Positions 16,896 to 24,673 of a stretch of 64,000 nt of DNA are shown here, one piece after another. Made by a program: the position numbers and the translations under genes. This DNA is from an uncultured Rhodospirillales bacterium. Its GTDB lineage: Bacteria > Pseudomonadota > Alphaproteobacteria > Azospirillales > Azospirillaceae. A model generated the notes under the pieces. That model was not told where the DNA came from, searched no databases, and was given only the letters and a program-made list of their open reading frames with translations. Numbering within the stretch: the first letter of the stretch is position 1; every line of letters starts with the position of its first letter. The stretch is from assembly GCA_903927615.1 (NCBI GenBank), contig CAIYNU010000095.1, forward strand, positions 20,651 through 84,650, written 5' to 3'.

Positions 16896-19800
16896 ATGGC
16901 CAGGCCCGTCATGTATCATATCCTCCGCCGTGAGACGTTTTCCGACACATCCTTCTTGTGGGATGTCCAGGCGCCCGACGTGGCCCAAGCCGCTCAGCCG
17001 GGCCAGTTCATCATGCTGCGGCTGTATGAAGGCAGCGAACGCATTCCGCTGACCATCGCCGATTTCGACGCCAACCGCGGCACCATCACCATCGTGGTCC
17101 AGGCCCTGGGCAAGACCACCCGCCAGATGCGCGACGCCTATCAGGCCGGTGACACCTTCCACGACTTCGTGGGGCCGCTGGGCGAACCCCAGCGCATCGA
17201 GAAAATCGGCCATGTGGTGTTGGTCGGCGGTGGCTTGGGGGTGGCCCCGATCTATCCCCAGCTGCGCGCCTTCAAGCAGGCCGGCAACCGCACCACCGCG
17301 ATCATGGGCTTCCGCTCCCGCGAGATGCTGTTCTGGGAAGACAAGCTCGGGGATTATGCCGACGAACTGGTGGTTTGCACCGACGACGGCAGCTATGGCC
17401 GCGCCGGCTTCGTCACCACGGCGTTGAACGACCTGCTGCTCCGGGAAAAGCCGGATCTGGTGGTGGCCATCGGGCCGCTGCCGATGATGCAGGCCTGCGT
17501 CGAGACCACCCGCCCGTTCGGGGTGAAGACCATCGTTTCGCTGAATACCATTATGGTGGACGGCACCGGCATGTGCGGTTCGTGCCGGGTGACGGTGGGG
17601 AACGAGGTCAAGTTCGCCTGTGTCGACGGCCCGGACTTCGACGGCCATCTGGTGGACTTCAAGGAACTCAATGCCCGGCAAAAGCGGTTCAAAAGCCAGG
17701 AATCCGAAGCCAGCACCCAGTTCGCCCATATCTGCAATCTGGAAAAGCAGCTCTTCAAGGAGGGCAAGCGCAGTTACAAGAAACTGGCCCAGCTTGCGCC
17801 CCATCAGGTTCCGATGCCGGAACGGGACGCGCACGAACGCGCTGCGAACTTCAAGGAAGTCAATCTTGGCTACACCATGGAGGACGCCTACCGGGAAGCC
17901 GAGCGTTGCATCCAGTGCGCCAAGCCCACCTGTATTTCCGGCTGCCCGGTGGCGGTGGATATTCCGGCCTTCATTCGCCATGTCCTGATTCGCGACATCG
18001 ATGGTGCGCTCGATGTGATTTACCGCACCAGCGTCTTTCCCTCGATCTGCGGCCGGGTCTGTCCCCAGGAAAGCCAGTGCGAGAGCCAGTGCGTGATCGC
18101 CCGCAAGATGGAACCGGTGGCCATCGGCCGTCTGGAACGGTTCGTCGGCGACCATGCCCGGCCACCCAAGCCGACCCCCCTGCGGTTCGCCCAACCGTTG
18201 GGCCGGGTGGCCATCGTCGGCTCGGGTCCGGCGGGTCTGGCCGCCGCCGCCGATCTGGTGCGCTTTGGCGCCGAGGTGACGGTTTATGAGGCGCTGCATG
18301 TGCTGGGTGGCGTGCTTCAGTACGGCATCCCATCATTCCGCCTGCCCCGGGAGATCATCGACCGCGAGGTGCAGCGCCTGAAAGACACCGGCGTCCGGTT
18401 CGAGACCAACAAGGTGATCGGCAAGACCTTTACCGTGCCCCAACTCCTGGAACAGCGGGGCTTCGACGCGGTGTTCATCGCCGCCGGGGCCGGCGCCCCT
18501 TCCTTCCTCGGCATTCCCGGCGAATTTGCCGGCCAAGTCTATTCGGCCAACGAGTTCCTGACTCGGGTCAATCTGATGGGCGGCGACAAATTCCCGTACC
18601 TGGATACGCCGATCAGCTTGGGCCAGAGTGTGGTGGTGATCGGTGCCGGCAATACCGCCATGGATTGCTTGAGGGTGGCCAAACGCCTGGGCGCCCCCAC
18701 CGTCCGGTGCGTCTACCGCCGCTCCGAGGCCGAGGCGCCCGCCCGGATCGAAGAATTGCGCCACGCCAAGGAAGAAGGCATCGAATTCTTTTTCCTTCAT
18801 GCGCCGGTTGAAATCGCCGTCGAAGACAATGGCGACGTCCATCACATCCGGTTGGAGAAGATGGCCCTGGGCGAGCCCGATGATCGCGGCCGACGCAAGC
18901 CGATTCCCCAGGGCGAGTTTGTGGACCTGGCCTGCGACACGGTGATTTACGCGCTCGGCACCAACGCCAACCCGATCGTTCCCCAGTCGACACCCGGACT
19001 GACCCTGAACAAATGGGGCCATATCACGGCCGACGAACAGACTCAGGCCACCAACCTGCCGGGGGTCTTCGCCGGCGGCGATATCGTGACCGGCGGGGCC
19101 ACGGTGATTCTGGCCATGGGCGCCGGCCGCCGCGCGGCCAAGGCCATCGGCGCGTACCTGACGGCGGGCAAGCGCAACTGGCCGATCACACCCGACCATC
19201 TGGCGGCCTTCGTGCCGCCGGTGCCGCTGACGGCTGTCGCCAAGAGCCCGACCAAGGACGCCAGTTGTCCGAAATGCCGCCGGCCGATTGAAGGGGGCGA
19301 AGCCTACATCTGCTGCGCCGGGGCGACCCTGAGCTGGCACTGCACGGCGTGCGCCAAGGTCAGCGAAGGCTTTGCCTTCCCCTACGGCGGCTGCCCGCAT
19401 TGCGGCGGCCGGTTGGAGGTGATCGAGACGGACGGCTCGAGTCGACTCGAGAACGCCGCGGCATTGATGGCGGTGCGGGCGGCCTTCGAGATCGAACTCG
19501 GTGGCCAGGCCTTCTACCGCCGGGCCGCGCTGGAAGCCCCCGAGCCGGAGTTGCGCACGCTGTTCGGCAAGCTCGCGAGCATGGAGCAGGAGCACATGGT
19601 GACGCTCTGCGCGCGGTATCACACCGAGGTGCCGGCGCCGTCGGAAGAGTTCCAGTTGGTCCGGGCCGCGGTGTTTGCCGGGATCGGGCATCACCCCGAG
19701 GATCCGGCCAATCTGTTCCGTATCGCCATCGCCTTCGAGCAGAAAGCCCAGGCCTTCTTCGCCGAACGCGGCCTTGCCGCCCCCGAAGGCACGGTGGAAC

Positions 19801-19901
19801 GACAACTGTACCGGGAACTGGCGGCCGAAGAAGCTGAACATATCGCCCTTCTCACCACCGAGCACCAACGCTGGCAAGAGGGAAAGAGCGGTTTGTTATA
19901 A
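16896..19901 (+). CDS. NfnA-NfnB fusion with C-terminal zinc ribbon and rubrerythrin-like domain
   Basis: This 1001-aa iron-sulfur flavoprotein has four parts. Residues about 5-270 resemble the NfnA/ferredoxin-NADP reductase alpha subunit, with a [2Fe-2S] motif GTGMCGSCRV. Residues about 290-765 resemble NfnB/GltD, with Cys-rich CIQCAKPTCISGCP and CGRVCPQESQCESQC, FAD motif VAIVGSGPAGLAAA and a second Rossmann motif VVVIGAGNTAMD. A zinc ribbon (CPKC...CTAC...CPHC, about 791-838) follows. Last is a ferritin-like domain with two E-x2-H diiron motifs (EQEH, EAEH). No gltB lies nearby, so a glutamate synthase role is unlikely; NAD(P)H-ferredoxin electron transfer, perhaps coupled to peroxide or oxygen reduction, is inferred. 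The start is uncertain (GTG 16875, ATG 16896 or 16911). Confidence 0.88.
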   Translation: MARPVMYHILRRETFSDTSFLWDVQAPDVAQAAQPGQFIMLRLYEGSERIPLTIADFDANRGTITIVVQALGKTTRQMRDAYQAGDTFHDFVGPLGEPQRIEKIGHVVLVGGGLGVAPIYPQLRAFKQAGNRTTAIMGFRSREMLFWEDKLGDYADELVVCTDDGSYGRAGFVTTALNDLLLREKPDLVVAIGPLPMMQACVETTRPFGVKTIVSLNTIMVDGTGMCGSCRVTVGNEVKFACVDGPDFDGHLVDFKELNARQKRFKSQESEASTQFAHICNLEKQLFKEGKRSYKKLAQLAPHQVPMPERDAHERAANFKEVNLGYTMEDAYREAERCIQCAKPTCISGCPVAVDIPAFIRHVLIRDIDGALDVIYRTSVFPSICGRVCPQESQCESQCVIARKMEPVAIGRLERFVGDHARPPKPTPLRFAQPLGRVAIVGSGPAGLAAAADLVRFGAEVTVYEALHVLGGVLQYGIPSFRLPREIIDREVQRLKDTGVRFETNKVIGKTFTVPQLLEQRGFDAVFIAAGAGAPSFLGIPGEFAGQVYSANEFLTRVNLMGGDKFPYLDTPISLGQSVVVIGAGNTAMDCLRVAKRLGAPTVRCVYRRSEAEAPARIEELRHAKEEGIEFFFLHAPVEIAVEDNGDVHHIRLEKMALGEPDDRGRRKPIPQGEFVDLACDTVIYALGTNANPIVPQSTPGLTLNKWGHITADEQTQATNLPGVFAGGDIVTGGATVILAMGAGRRAAKAIGAYLTAGKRNWPITPDHLAAFVPPVPLTAVAKSPTKDASCPKCRRPIEGGEAYICCAGATLSWHCTACAKVSEGFAFPYGGCPHCGGRLEVIETDGSSRLENAAALMAVRAAFEIELGGQAFYRRAALEAPEPELRTLFGKLASMEQEHMVTLCARYHTEVPAPSEEFQLVRAAVFAGIGHHPEDPANLFRIAIAFEQKAQAFFAERGLAAPEGTVERQLYRELAAEEAEHIALLTTEHQRWQEGKSGLL

Positions 19902-19909
19902 TCCAGACG

Positions 19910-19930
19910 GGTGTGGGCACTGCCCACACC
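19910..19930 (+). terminator. Hairpin after the Nfn fusion gene
   Basis: GGTGTGGGC pairs perfectly with GCCCACACC around ACT, 8 bp after the stop codon. No T-run follows. It separates the Nfn gene from the convergent chemoreceptor gene and could serve either. Confidence 0.55.
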
Positions 19931-19983
19931 CCCAAAAGGCTCGCCCGGACGTTGACGGTTTGAAGTTGGTTACGCCAAACCCG

Positions 19984-20646
19984 TCACTGATCGCCGATCA
20001 GGCGTTCGACTTCGGCCAGGGACGTCACCAGATTTTCGGCGCTGTGGACCGACTCCTCAATGTGGGCGGCGGCCACAGCCGCCTCGTCCCCTTGCTCGGA
20101 GACGGCATGCGCCAGCGAGCCGATCATCTCGTCCACCGCCGTCATGTCACCTTGCAGGGCCGTCACGGCCTGCCGGGCGGCCTCGGATTCGCCCATGATT
20201 TCCGCCAGCAGGCTGGTAATGCGGCGGGAGGTTTCAGCGACCTGGGTGGCCAGGGCCTTGACCTCGTCGGCGACCACCGAAAAACCGCGCCCGGCATCCC
20301 CGGCCCGGGCCGCCTCGATCTTGGCGTTGAGCGCCAGCATGTTGGTCTGACGCGCGATGTCGCCGATCAGATGCATGGCGGTGGCGATCGCCTGGCCGGT
20401 ACAAGCCAGCGCCGCAATCTGGGTCGCCACGGCCGCGGCGTGGTGTTGGGCCTGCCCGACCTTCAGTCGAGATTGCTCAGCCCCGCTCAGCGCATCTTTG
20501 ATGGAATGACCAACCTGTGCGGTCATCGCCCCGGCGATTCGGATATTCATCGCCAGCGCATCGATGTCCGCTGCCGCCTCAGTCGCCCGCGACCGGGCGA
20601 GGTCCAAATCGTTCCCCACCGGTGCGTTCCCCATTGACAGATCCAC
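19984..20646 (-). CDS. Soluble methyl-accepting chemotaxis protein signalling domain
   Basis: This roughly 220-aa cytoplasmic protein consists of little more than a chemoreceptor signalling module. The hairpin tip that contacts CheA/CheW is clear ([20 protein letters not shown], then [20 protein letters not shown]). There is no membrane helix, HAMP or sensor domain. It may sense through an interacting protein or through its short N-terminal region. GGGAGG lies 5 bases before the GTG at 20646, which favours that start over the track's 20652. The convergent Nfn-ferritin gene and the nearby hemerythrin gene suggest a redox or oxygen context, which is inference. Confidence 0.88.
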   Translation of the reverse strand: MDLSMGNAPVGNDLDLARSRATEAAADIDALAMNIRIAGAMTAQVGHSIKDALSGAEQSRLKVGQAQHHAAAVATQIAALACTGQAIATAMHLIGDIARQTNMLALNAKIEAARAGDAGRGFSVVADEVKALATQVAETSRRITSLLAEIMGESEAARQAVTALQGDMTAVDEMIGSLAHAVSEQGDEAAVAAAHIEESVHSAENLVTSLAEVERLIGDQ

Positions 20647-21201
20647 GCTCACCTCCCGGCTCTCGAAACGTCACCGGGCGCCCCTCGCGACGCGATCAAG
20701 ACCGGGACCCGAATGTCATACTCTCGAAGAGACACTGCATTCACACGCACCGCTAGCAAATACATGATCGATCCGACGCAATGAAGGCCGAGAATGCGCG
20801 AGCCAACCCCACCGGATGATACACCGATCACCATTGCACCAGCAACCCTTCCACCTCAACCAACTTCCCACGTCAGCCATCTCTTTGCGATCGTTCCGGA
20901 CGCACCAAAAAAAACGACCGATTGCCACCGGCGACCAATCTACCGGCACCCCAGCAAGATACCGGCGTAGGATCTGGACACAACTGTATTGCTTGACAAC
21001 GCAAGGGGTCAATGATCCTATGGTCTCCATGCCAATACAGAGGCCCCCTCTTCATCGCCGATCAGTTAACCTTAAACAACAGTTAAAGGTTGAAGTAGGC
21101 GGCAGTGACTGCTCAGTGACACGCGGTGCTATCGAACATTCGGATTTTCCTGATTTTGTTCGTGGCGACATCGTCCTCCGGGAAGAAAGGTAATAGGTAC
21201 T
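20647..21201. other. Intergenic region, about 555 bp, no convincing gene
   Basis: ORFs here (20716-21030 minus, 20816-21193 plus) show no family pattern and are His/Arg/Ser-rich in the way of non-coding frames. The region holds a possible promoter (20993-21021) and an inverted repeat AACCTT...AAGGTT (about 21068-21090) upstream of the hemerythrin gene. Base composition is lower in GC than the flanks. Confidence 0.5.
20993..21021 (+). promoter_or_regulatory. Possible sigma-70 promoter for the hemerythrin gene
   Basis: A perfect -35 TTGACA is followed after 17 bp by a weak -10, TCCTAT. TTGAC and GTCAA within it also form an inverted repeat spaced by 10 bp. It lies about 180 bp upstream of the hemerythrin ATG. 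Confidence 0.35.
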
Positions 21202-21612
21202 ATGCCTCTAATGGAATGGAATGACAAGATGAGCGTTGGCGTCGAAATTTTCGATTCCGAGCACAAGAAGCTGGTCGCTATGCTCAACGCCTTGTTTGAC
21301 GCGGTTCAGGCTGGCAAAGGCAAGGACGTGTTGGGGAAAACGCTTGATGGCTTGATCGACTATACAAAAAGCCATTTTGCCCGGGAAGAGCAATACATGA
21401 CCAAGCATGCCTACCCTGACTTGGCTGCACATAGAAAAGAGCACGAAGACCTGGCCAAGCAGGTGCTCGAGGTTCAAAGAAAATACCACAGCGGCAGCAC
21501 TGCGACCTTGAGCATGGAAGTCATGAATTTCCTAAAGAATTGGTTAATCAAACATATTCAAGGAACCGACAAGAAATACGGCCCGTTCATGAACGCCAAG
21601 GGCGTGAAGTAG
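21202..21612 (+). CDS. Bacteriohemerythrin
   Basis: This is a 136-aa single-domain hemerythrin that binds oxygen at a non-heme diiron site. All ligands are visible in order: DSEHKKL (His), HFAREEQYM (His and Glu), HRKEHEDL (two His) and WLIKHIQGTDKKY (His and Asp). It is cytoplasmic, with no signal peptide. It closely resembles the C-terminal domain of the chemoreceptor at 29041-31170, for example in HFAREEQ and the W-L-I/N-H-I-Q segment. Likely roles are oxygen storage, delivery or sensing. A weak AAGG ribosome site precedes the ATG. Confidence 0.95.
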   Translation: MPLMEWNDKMSVGVEIFDSEHKKLVAMLNALFDAVQAGKGKDVLGKTLDGLIDYTKSHFAREEQYMTKHAYPDLAAHRKEHEDLAKQVLEVQRKYHSGSTATLSMEVMNFLKNWLIKHIQGTDKKYGPFMNAKGVK

Positions 21613-21626
21613 GACGGTTGTTTTAC

Positions 21627-21654
21627 CTCCGCCGGCCGCTGCTGGCCGGCGGAG
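21627..21654 (+). terminator. Hairpin downstream of the hemerythrin gene
   Basis: CTCCGCCGGCC pairs with GGCCGGCGGAG around a 6-base loop, 15 bp after the stop. There is no T-run on the plus strand; TTTTA lies 5' of the stem. Confidence 0.55.
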
Positions 21655-22011
21655 TGTGGCTCAACCGCTGCGCCACTCCGATTCCGGACCATCGGAAGCA
21701 TGCTGGCGGTGATTTTGACTCCACTTGCGACCGCGGCACAGCCATGTCCGGTGCTGTGGAGCACACGCCCATGGCGCCGAAATCACGCCCAGGCGCTGGG
21801 TTCGCAACCAGCGCCCATCGGCGACCACCTGACGCGCGCCTATTTGCTGCTGTGACTCGTCCGCTGGAATGGTCCGGCGCCGGGCGCCGTTGCGACTCTG
21901 GCGGTGCTCAGGGCTGTCCGGGGGGCGGGCGCTCACCGAGTCCCGCCAGCGCCAAGCGGTTTCCGATCAGGTTGCAGAGTCTGGAGCGCGACCGTCCCGG
22001 CCGCAAAAGGG

Positions 22012-22028
22012 GCGGGCGAGACGCCCGC
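22012..22028. repeat. REP-like palindrome GCGGGCG-AGA-CGCCCGC
   Basis: A GCGGGCG/CGCCCGC stem with a 3-base loop, followed by GCTCCCA. A second copy of the core occurs at 23390-23412. Similar GC-rich palindromes are dispersed between genes in many alphaproteobacteria. Confidence 0.55.
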
Positions 22029-22360
22029 GCTCCCAACGGCGATCCAACGTGTTCGGAAACCGCTCGAGGACCGTTGATCGCGATAACGCCAAGGAGGGCG
22101 TCTTTGGCCGCCAAGGCCAACTCGAAGGCTCATCCTGGTGACGCCGGCCTGTGTCCCCGCCACCGCAACCGATACCGTGCTGCTGCGTCCTTGACTCCGG
22201 GCATTTTGCGCGCGCACCCAAAAGAAAAGCCCACGCTCCCCGGCCAGGGTTGATTCGAGCCCCCATGGGGAAAAGTCCCCTTGGTGGATTAGACTTTATG
22301 CACGCTGGTTATCTGACGGGATGACCCCGGTTCGTCCCAGGAGCCTTGCAGGAGAATGCC

Positions 22361-22825
22361 ATGTCGAGTCAACGTTATCTCGAGGATTTTGCGCCCGGCC
22401 AGCGGTTTGCCGGCGGCGCGGTGACGGTTGAAGCCGAAGCCATCATGGCGTTCGCCCGGCAGTTCGACCCCCAACCGTTTCACACCGATCCGGTCACAGC
22501 CGAAGCAACCTTCTTTAAGGGGCTGGCCGCCAGCGGTTGGCATACGGCGGCACTGACCATGCGGATGCTGGTTGACAGCGGTCTCGGTATCTCATGGGGG
22601 ATCATCGGCCGGGAAGTCGAGCAGATCTGCTGGCCGCGCCCAACCCGTCCCGGCGACCGGTTGCGCATCGAGAGCGAGGTGGTGGAGGTTCGCCGCTCGC
22701 GCACCAAACCGGACATGGGGACCGCCCGCATCCGGACCGAGACCTACAATCAGGACAACCAAATTGTCCAGACCATGGTCGCGGCCCTGATCGTGCCCAC
22801 ACGGCAACCCGTGGGAACAACGTGA
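22361..22825 (+). CDS. MaoC-like (R)-specific enoyl-CoA hydratase family protein
   Basis: This 154-aa hot-dog fold protein has the hydratase 2 motif FARQFDPQPFHTDPVTAE, which supplies the catalytic Asp and His. MaoC/PhaJ-type enzymes hydrate trans-2-enoyl-CoA. The later GIIGREVEQICWPRPTRPGDRL segment is also typical of this family. I set the start at the ATG 22361, 7 bases after CAGGAG; the track's 22346 start adds five residues across the ribosome site. It stands alone and is convergent with the next gene (13 bp apart). The actual acyl substrate is unknown. Confidence 0.9.
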   Translation: MSSQRYLEDFAPGQRFAGGAVTVEAEAIMAFARQFDPQPFHTDPVTAEATFFKGLAASGWHTAALTMRMLVDSGLGISWGIIGREVEQICWPRPTRPGDRLRIESEVVEVRRSRTKPDMGTARIRTETYNQDNQIVQTMVAALIVPTRQPVGTT

Positions 22826-22838
22826 GGGCTTGGCCCGA

Positions 22839-23315
22839 TCACGCCTCGGGCAACCCGGGGCGCCGTGGGTGCTTTTCATATTCGGCGGCGGCGGCCCATT
22901 CGTTCCGGTCGCTGGCCGCGTTGGCCAGGACAAAATCGCCAAAATGCTGCCAGCAGGCCAGCAACTCTTCGGTCGAGTCCGCCGAACCTCTAATGAATCT
23001 CTCGGTCTGATCCAGGAATCGGTCGAACGCGCTAAAATCAGCGCCGTCCTTTGGTTTCAGGCCCAGGGGTCTGGCTAATAACGTCTTGAGCAGTGCCGGC
23101 GAGCCTTCCAGTGGCTGGCTGTGGAAAAACACGCTGTCACCGGAAAAAATAAGGGCCAGCAGATTTCCCGTGGTCTCACGCTGATATCGTTCCAGTCGGC
23201 CGATCACCTCGTCATTGAAACTATCCCTGACAAAGGCAGTCACCGGCTTCGGCACGATGTCCTCGTTGTTGTGAAACATGACAATGAACATTTTATCTTT
23301 CTGATACGCCTTCAT
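22839..23315 (-). CDS. Hypothetical soluble protein, 158 aa
   Basis: The protein begins MKAYQKDKMFIVMFHNNEDI after a GAGAGG ribosome site. It has no signal peptide or membrane segment, and includes FFHSQPLEGSPALLKTLL and a Trp/Glu-rich C-terminus. Codon use matches the neighbours and the start is well supported, so I take it as real. I recognise no domain. It is upstream of, and transcribed away from, the dnaJ end. Confidence 0.65.
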   Translation of the reverse strand: MKAYQKDKMFIVMFHNNEDIVPKPVTAFVRDSFNDEVIGRLERYQRETTGNLLALIFSGDSVFFHSQPLEGSPALLKTLLARPLGLKPKDGADFSAFDRFLDQTERFIRGSADSTEELLACWQHFGDFVLANAASDRNEWAAAAEYEKHPRRPGLPEA

Positions 23316-23330
23316 TGTCCTCTCCCGTTG

Positions 23331-23351
23331 CCGCCGCCTCTTGGGCGGCGG
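23331..23351. terminator. GC-rich hairpin between the dnaJ stop and the hypothetical gene
   Basis: CCGCCGCC pairs with GGCGGCGG around TCTTG. It has no T-run and lies just upstream of the start of the 22839-23315 gene. Confidence 0.35.
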
Positions 23352-23389
23352 TCAAGCCTGTGCCCTGCTTGTGCACACAGACCTAAACC

Positions 23390-23412
23390 TTGGCGGGCGC
23401 GACGCCCGCCAA
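23390..23412 (-). terminator. Palindrome just after dnaJ; REP-like and a possible terminator
   Basis: TTGGCGGGCG pairs with CGCCCGCCAA around a 3-base loop, 5 bp beyond the dnaJ stop on the minus strand, and is followed there by GGTTTAGG. Its core matches the palindrome at 22012-22028, so it may be a REP-like element acting as a terminator. Confidence 0.55.
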
Positions 23413-23417
23413 CGGCC

Positions 23418-24563
23418 TCAATCCTTCAGATCTTCCCACAACTCCTTGACCTTGGCGAAGAAGCCTTCGGATTCCGGATGGGTCCCTTCCTTATTGCCGG
23501 CCTTGTCGAACTCGCGCAACAACTCCTGTTGACGCTTGGTCAGGTTGACGGGTGTTTCGACCATGGCCTGGATGAACATGTCGCCCCGGGCCGGACTGCG
23601 CAAAACCGACATGCCCCGCGACTTCAGGCGAAACTGGTGGCCGGTCTGGGTTCCGGGCGGAACCGTCACCTTGGCCCGACCGCCATCAATGGTCGGAACT
23701 TCGATGGTGCCGCCTAGCGCGGCGGTGGTCATGGGAATCGGAACCCGACAATGGATGTTGGCGGCCTCGCGCTGGAAGAAGCGGTGAGGCGCGATGGCCA
23801 GAAAGATATAAAGATCGCCGGCCGGCGCCCCGCGCAAACCGGCCTCGCCCTCCTGGGTCAGACGGATGCGGGTGCCGTCTTCGACACCGGCGGGGATGGT
23901 GACCTGAAGCGTCTTTTCCCGACGCACCCGGCCGGCGCCCCCGCACGCCTTGCACGGGTCCTTGATCACCCGACCGGCGCCATGACAGCTCGGACAGGTC
24001 CGCTCGATGGTAAAGAAACCTTGTTGGGCGCGGATCTTGCCGGCTCCGCTACAGGTCGGACAGGACACCGGCGCCTGCCCGCCTTCGGCGCCGCTGCCTT
24101 TGCAGCCCTCGCAGGCCATCGAGGTCGGCACGCGCACCGTGGTCTGACACCCCTTGAAGGCGTCCTCCAAAGACACCTCCAGATTATAACGCAGATCGCC
24201 ACCGCGACTGCCGCCGCCCCGGCGTCCGCCGCCCACGAATTCGCCGAACATCTCGTCAAAGATGTCGGCAAACCCACCGGCGCCAAAATTGAAGTCGAAC
24301 CCGCCGGCACCGGCCCGACCGCCGCCACCGCCGCCGCTTTCGAACGCGGCATGGCCAAAACGGTCATAGGCCGCCCGCTTCTGGTCGTCCCTCAGGACGT
24401 CATAAGCTTCGTTAATCTCCTTGAACTTGTGCTCGGCATCCTTGTTCCCTGGATTGCGGTCCGGATGGAATTGCATGGCCAGCCGGCGATAAGCCTTTTT
24501 CAGCTCATCCGCACTGGCCGTCTTCGTGCAACCGAGCAGTTCGTAATAGTCCTGTTTGGCCAT
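23418..24563 (-). CDS. dnaJ: Chaperone protein DnaJ
   Basis: DnaJ is the Hsp40 co-chaperone that stimulates DnaK ATPase and delivers substrates. The 381-aa protein has the J domain with HPD (FHPDRNPGN), a Gly-rich linker ([17 protein letters not shown]), four CxxCxGxG zinc motifs ([32 protein letters not shown]) and the two C-terminal beta domains. The start is the ATG of [11 protein letters not shown]; the track adds four residues upstream. It lies about 110 bp downstream of dnaK on the same strand, the classical pairing. Confidence 0.98.
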   Translation of the reverse strand: MAKQDYYELLGCTKTASADELKKAYRRLAMQFHPDRNPGNKDAEHKFKEINEAYDVLRDDQKRAAYDRFGHAAFESGGGGGGRAGAGGFDFNFGAGGFADIFDEMFGEFVGGGRRGGGSRGGDLRYNLEVSLEDAFKGCQTTVRVPTSMACEGCKGSGAEGGQAPVSCPTCSGAGKIRAQQGFFTIERTCPSCHGAGRVIKDPCKACGGAGRVRREKTLQVTIPAGVEDGTRIRLTQEGEAGLRGAPAGDLYIFLAIAPHRFFQREAANIHCRVPIPMTTAALGGTIEVPTIDGGRAKVTVPPGTQTGHQFRLKSRGMSVLRSPARGDMFIQAMVETPVNLTKRQQELLREFDKAGNKEGTHPESEGFFAKVKELWEDLKD

Positions 24564-24634
24564 GGGCCGACGCACGCCTCACCTGTGAACGGTTCCCGAT
24601 AACGGGTCCAAGGAGGGGGTGCCACCCCCAGGGC

Positions 24635-24659
24635 GTCCGGGGCGCCAAGCCCCCCGGAC
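24635..24659 (-). terminator. Hairpin in the dnaK-dnaJ intergenic region
   Basis: GTCCGGGG pairs with CCCCGGAC about 15 bp beyond the dnaK stop; a second small stem (GGGGGT/ACCCCC, 24615-24629) follows. These may attenuate read-through from dnaK to dnaJ or protect the mRNA end. Confidence 0.45.
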
Positions 24660-24673
24660 TATCGGGCAACCGA

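Larger units (their letters stand above)
21613..22360. other. Gene-poor region, about 750 bp, with two palindromes
   Basis: No frame gives a recognisable protein; the long ORF at 21540-22253 starts inside the hemerythrin gene in another frame and is Arg/Pro-rich noise. It contains an 11-bp stem (21627-21654) and a REP-like palindrome (22012-22028). It may be decayed mobile or coding DNA, but I could not identify a source. Confidence 0.5.

Noticed and set aside
16890-19877. Long minus-strand ORFs opposite the Nfn fusion gene (469 and 514 aa)
   Set aside because: Antisense frames; the plus strand carries Cys and FAD motifs in exact family order.
16896-19901. Glutamate synthase small subunit GltD
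   Set aside because: The GltD-like part is fused to an NfnA-like part and no gltB is nearby, so an Nfn-type enzyme fits better.
20716-21193. Two overlapping ORFs upstream of the hemerythrin gene
   Set aside because: Neither has protein-like periodicity, a ribosome site or family resemblance.
22240-22290. tRNA-like T-loop sequence (GATTCGAGCC)
   Set aside because: No matching acceptor, anticodon or D-arm could be folded around it.
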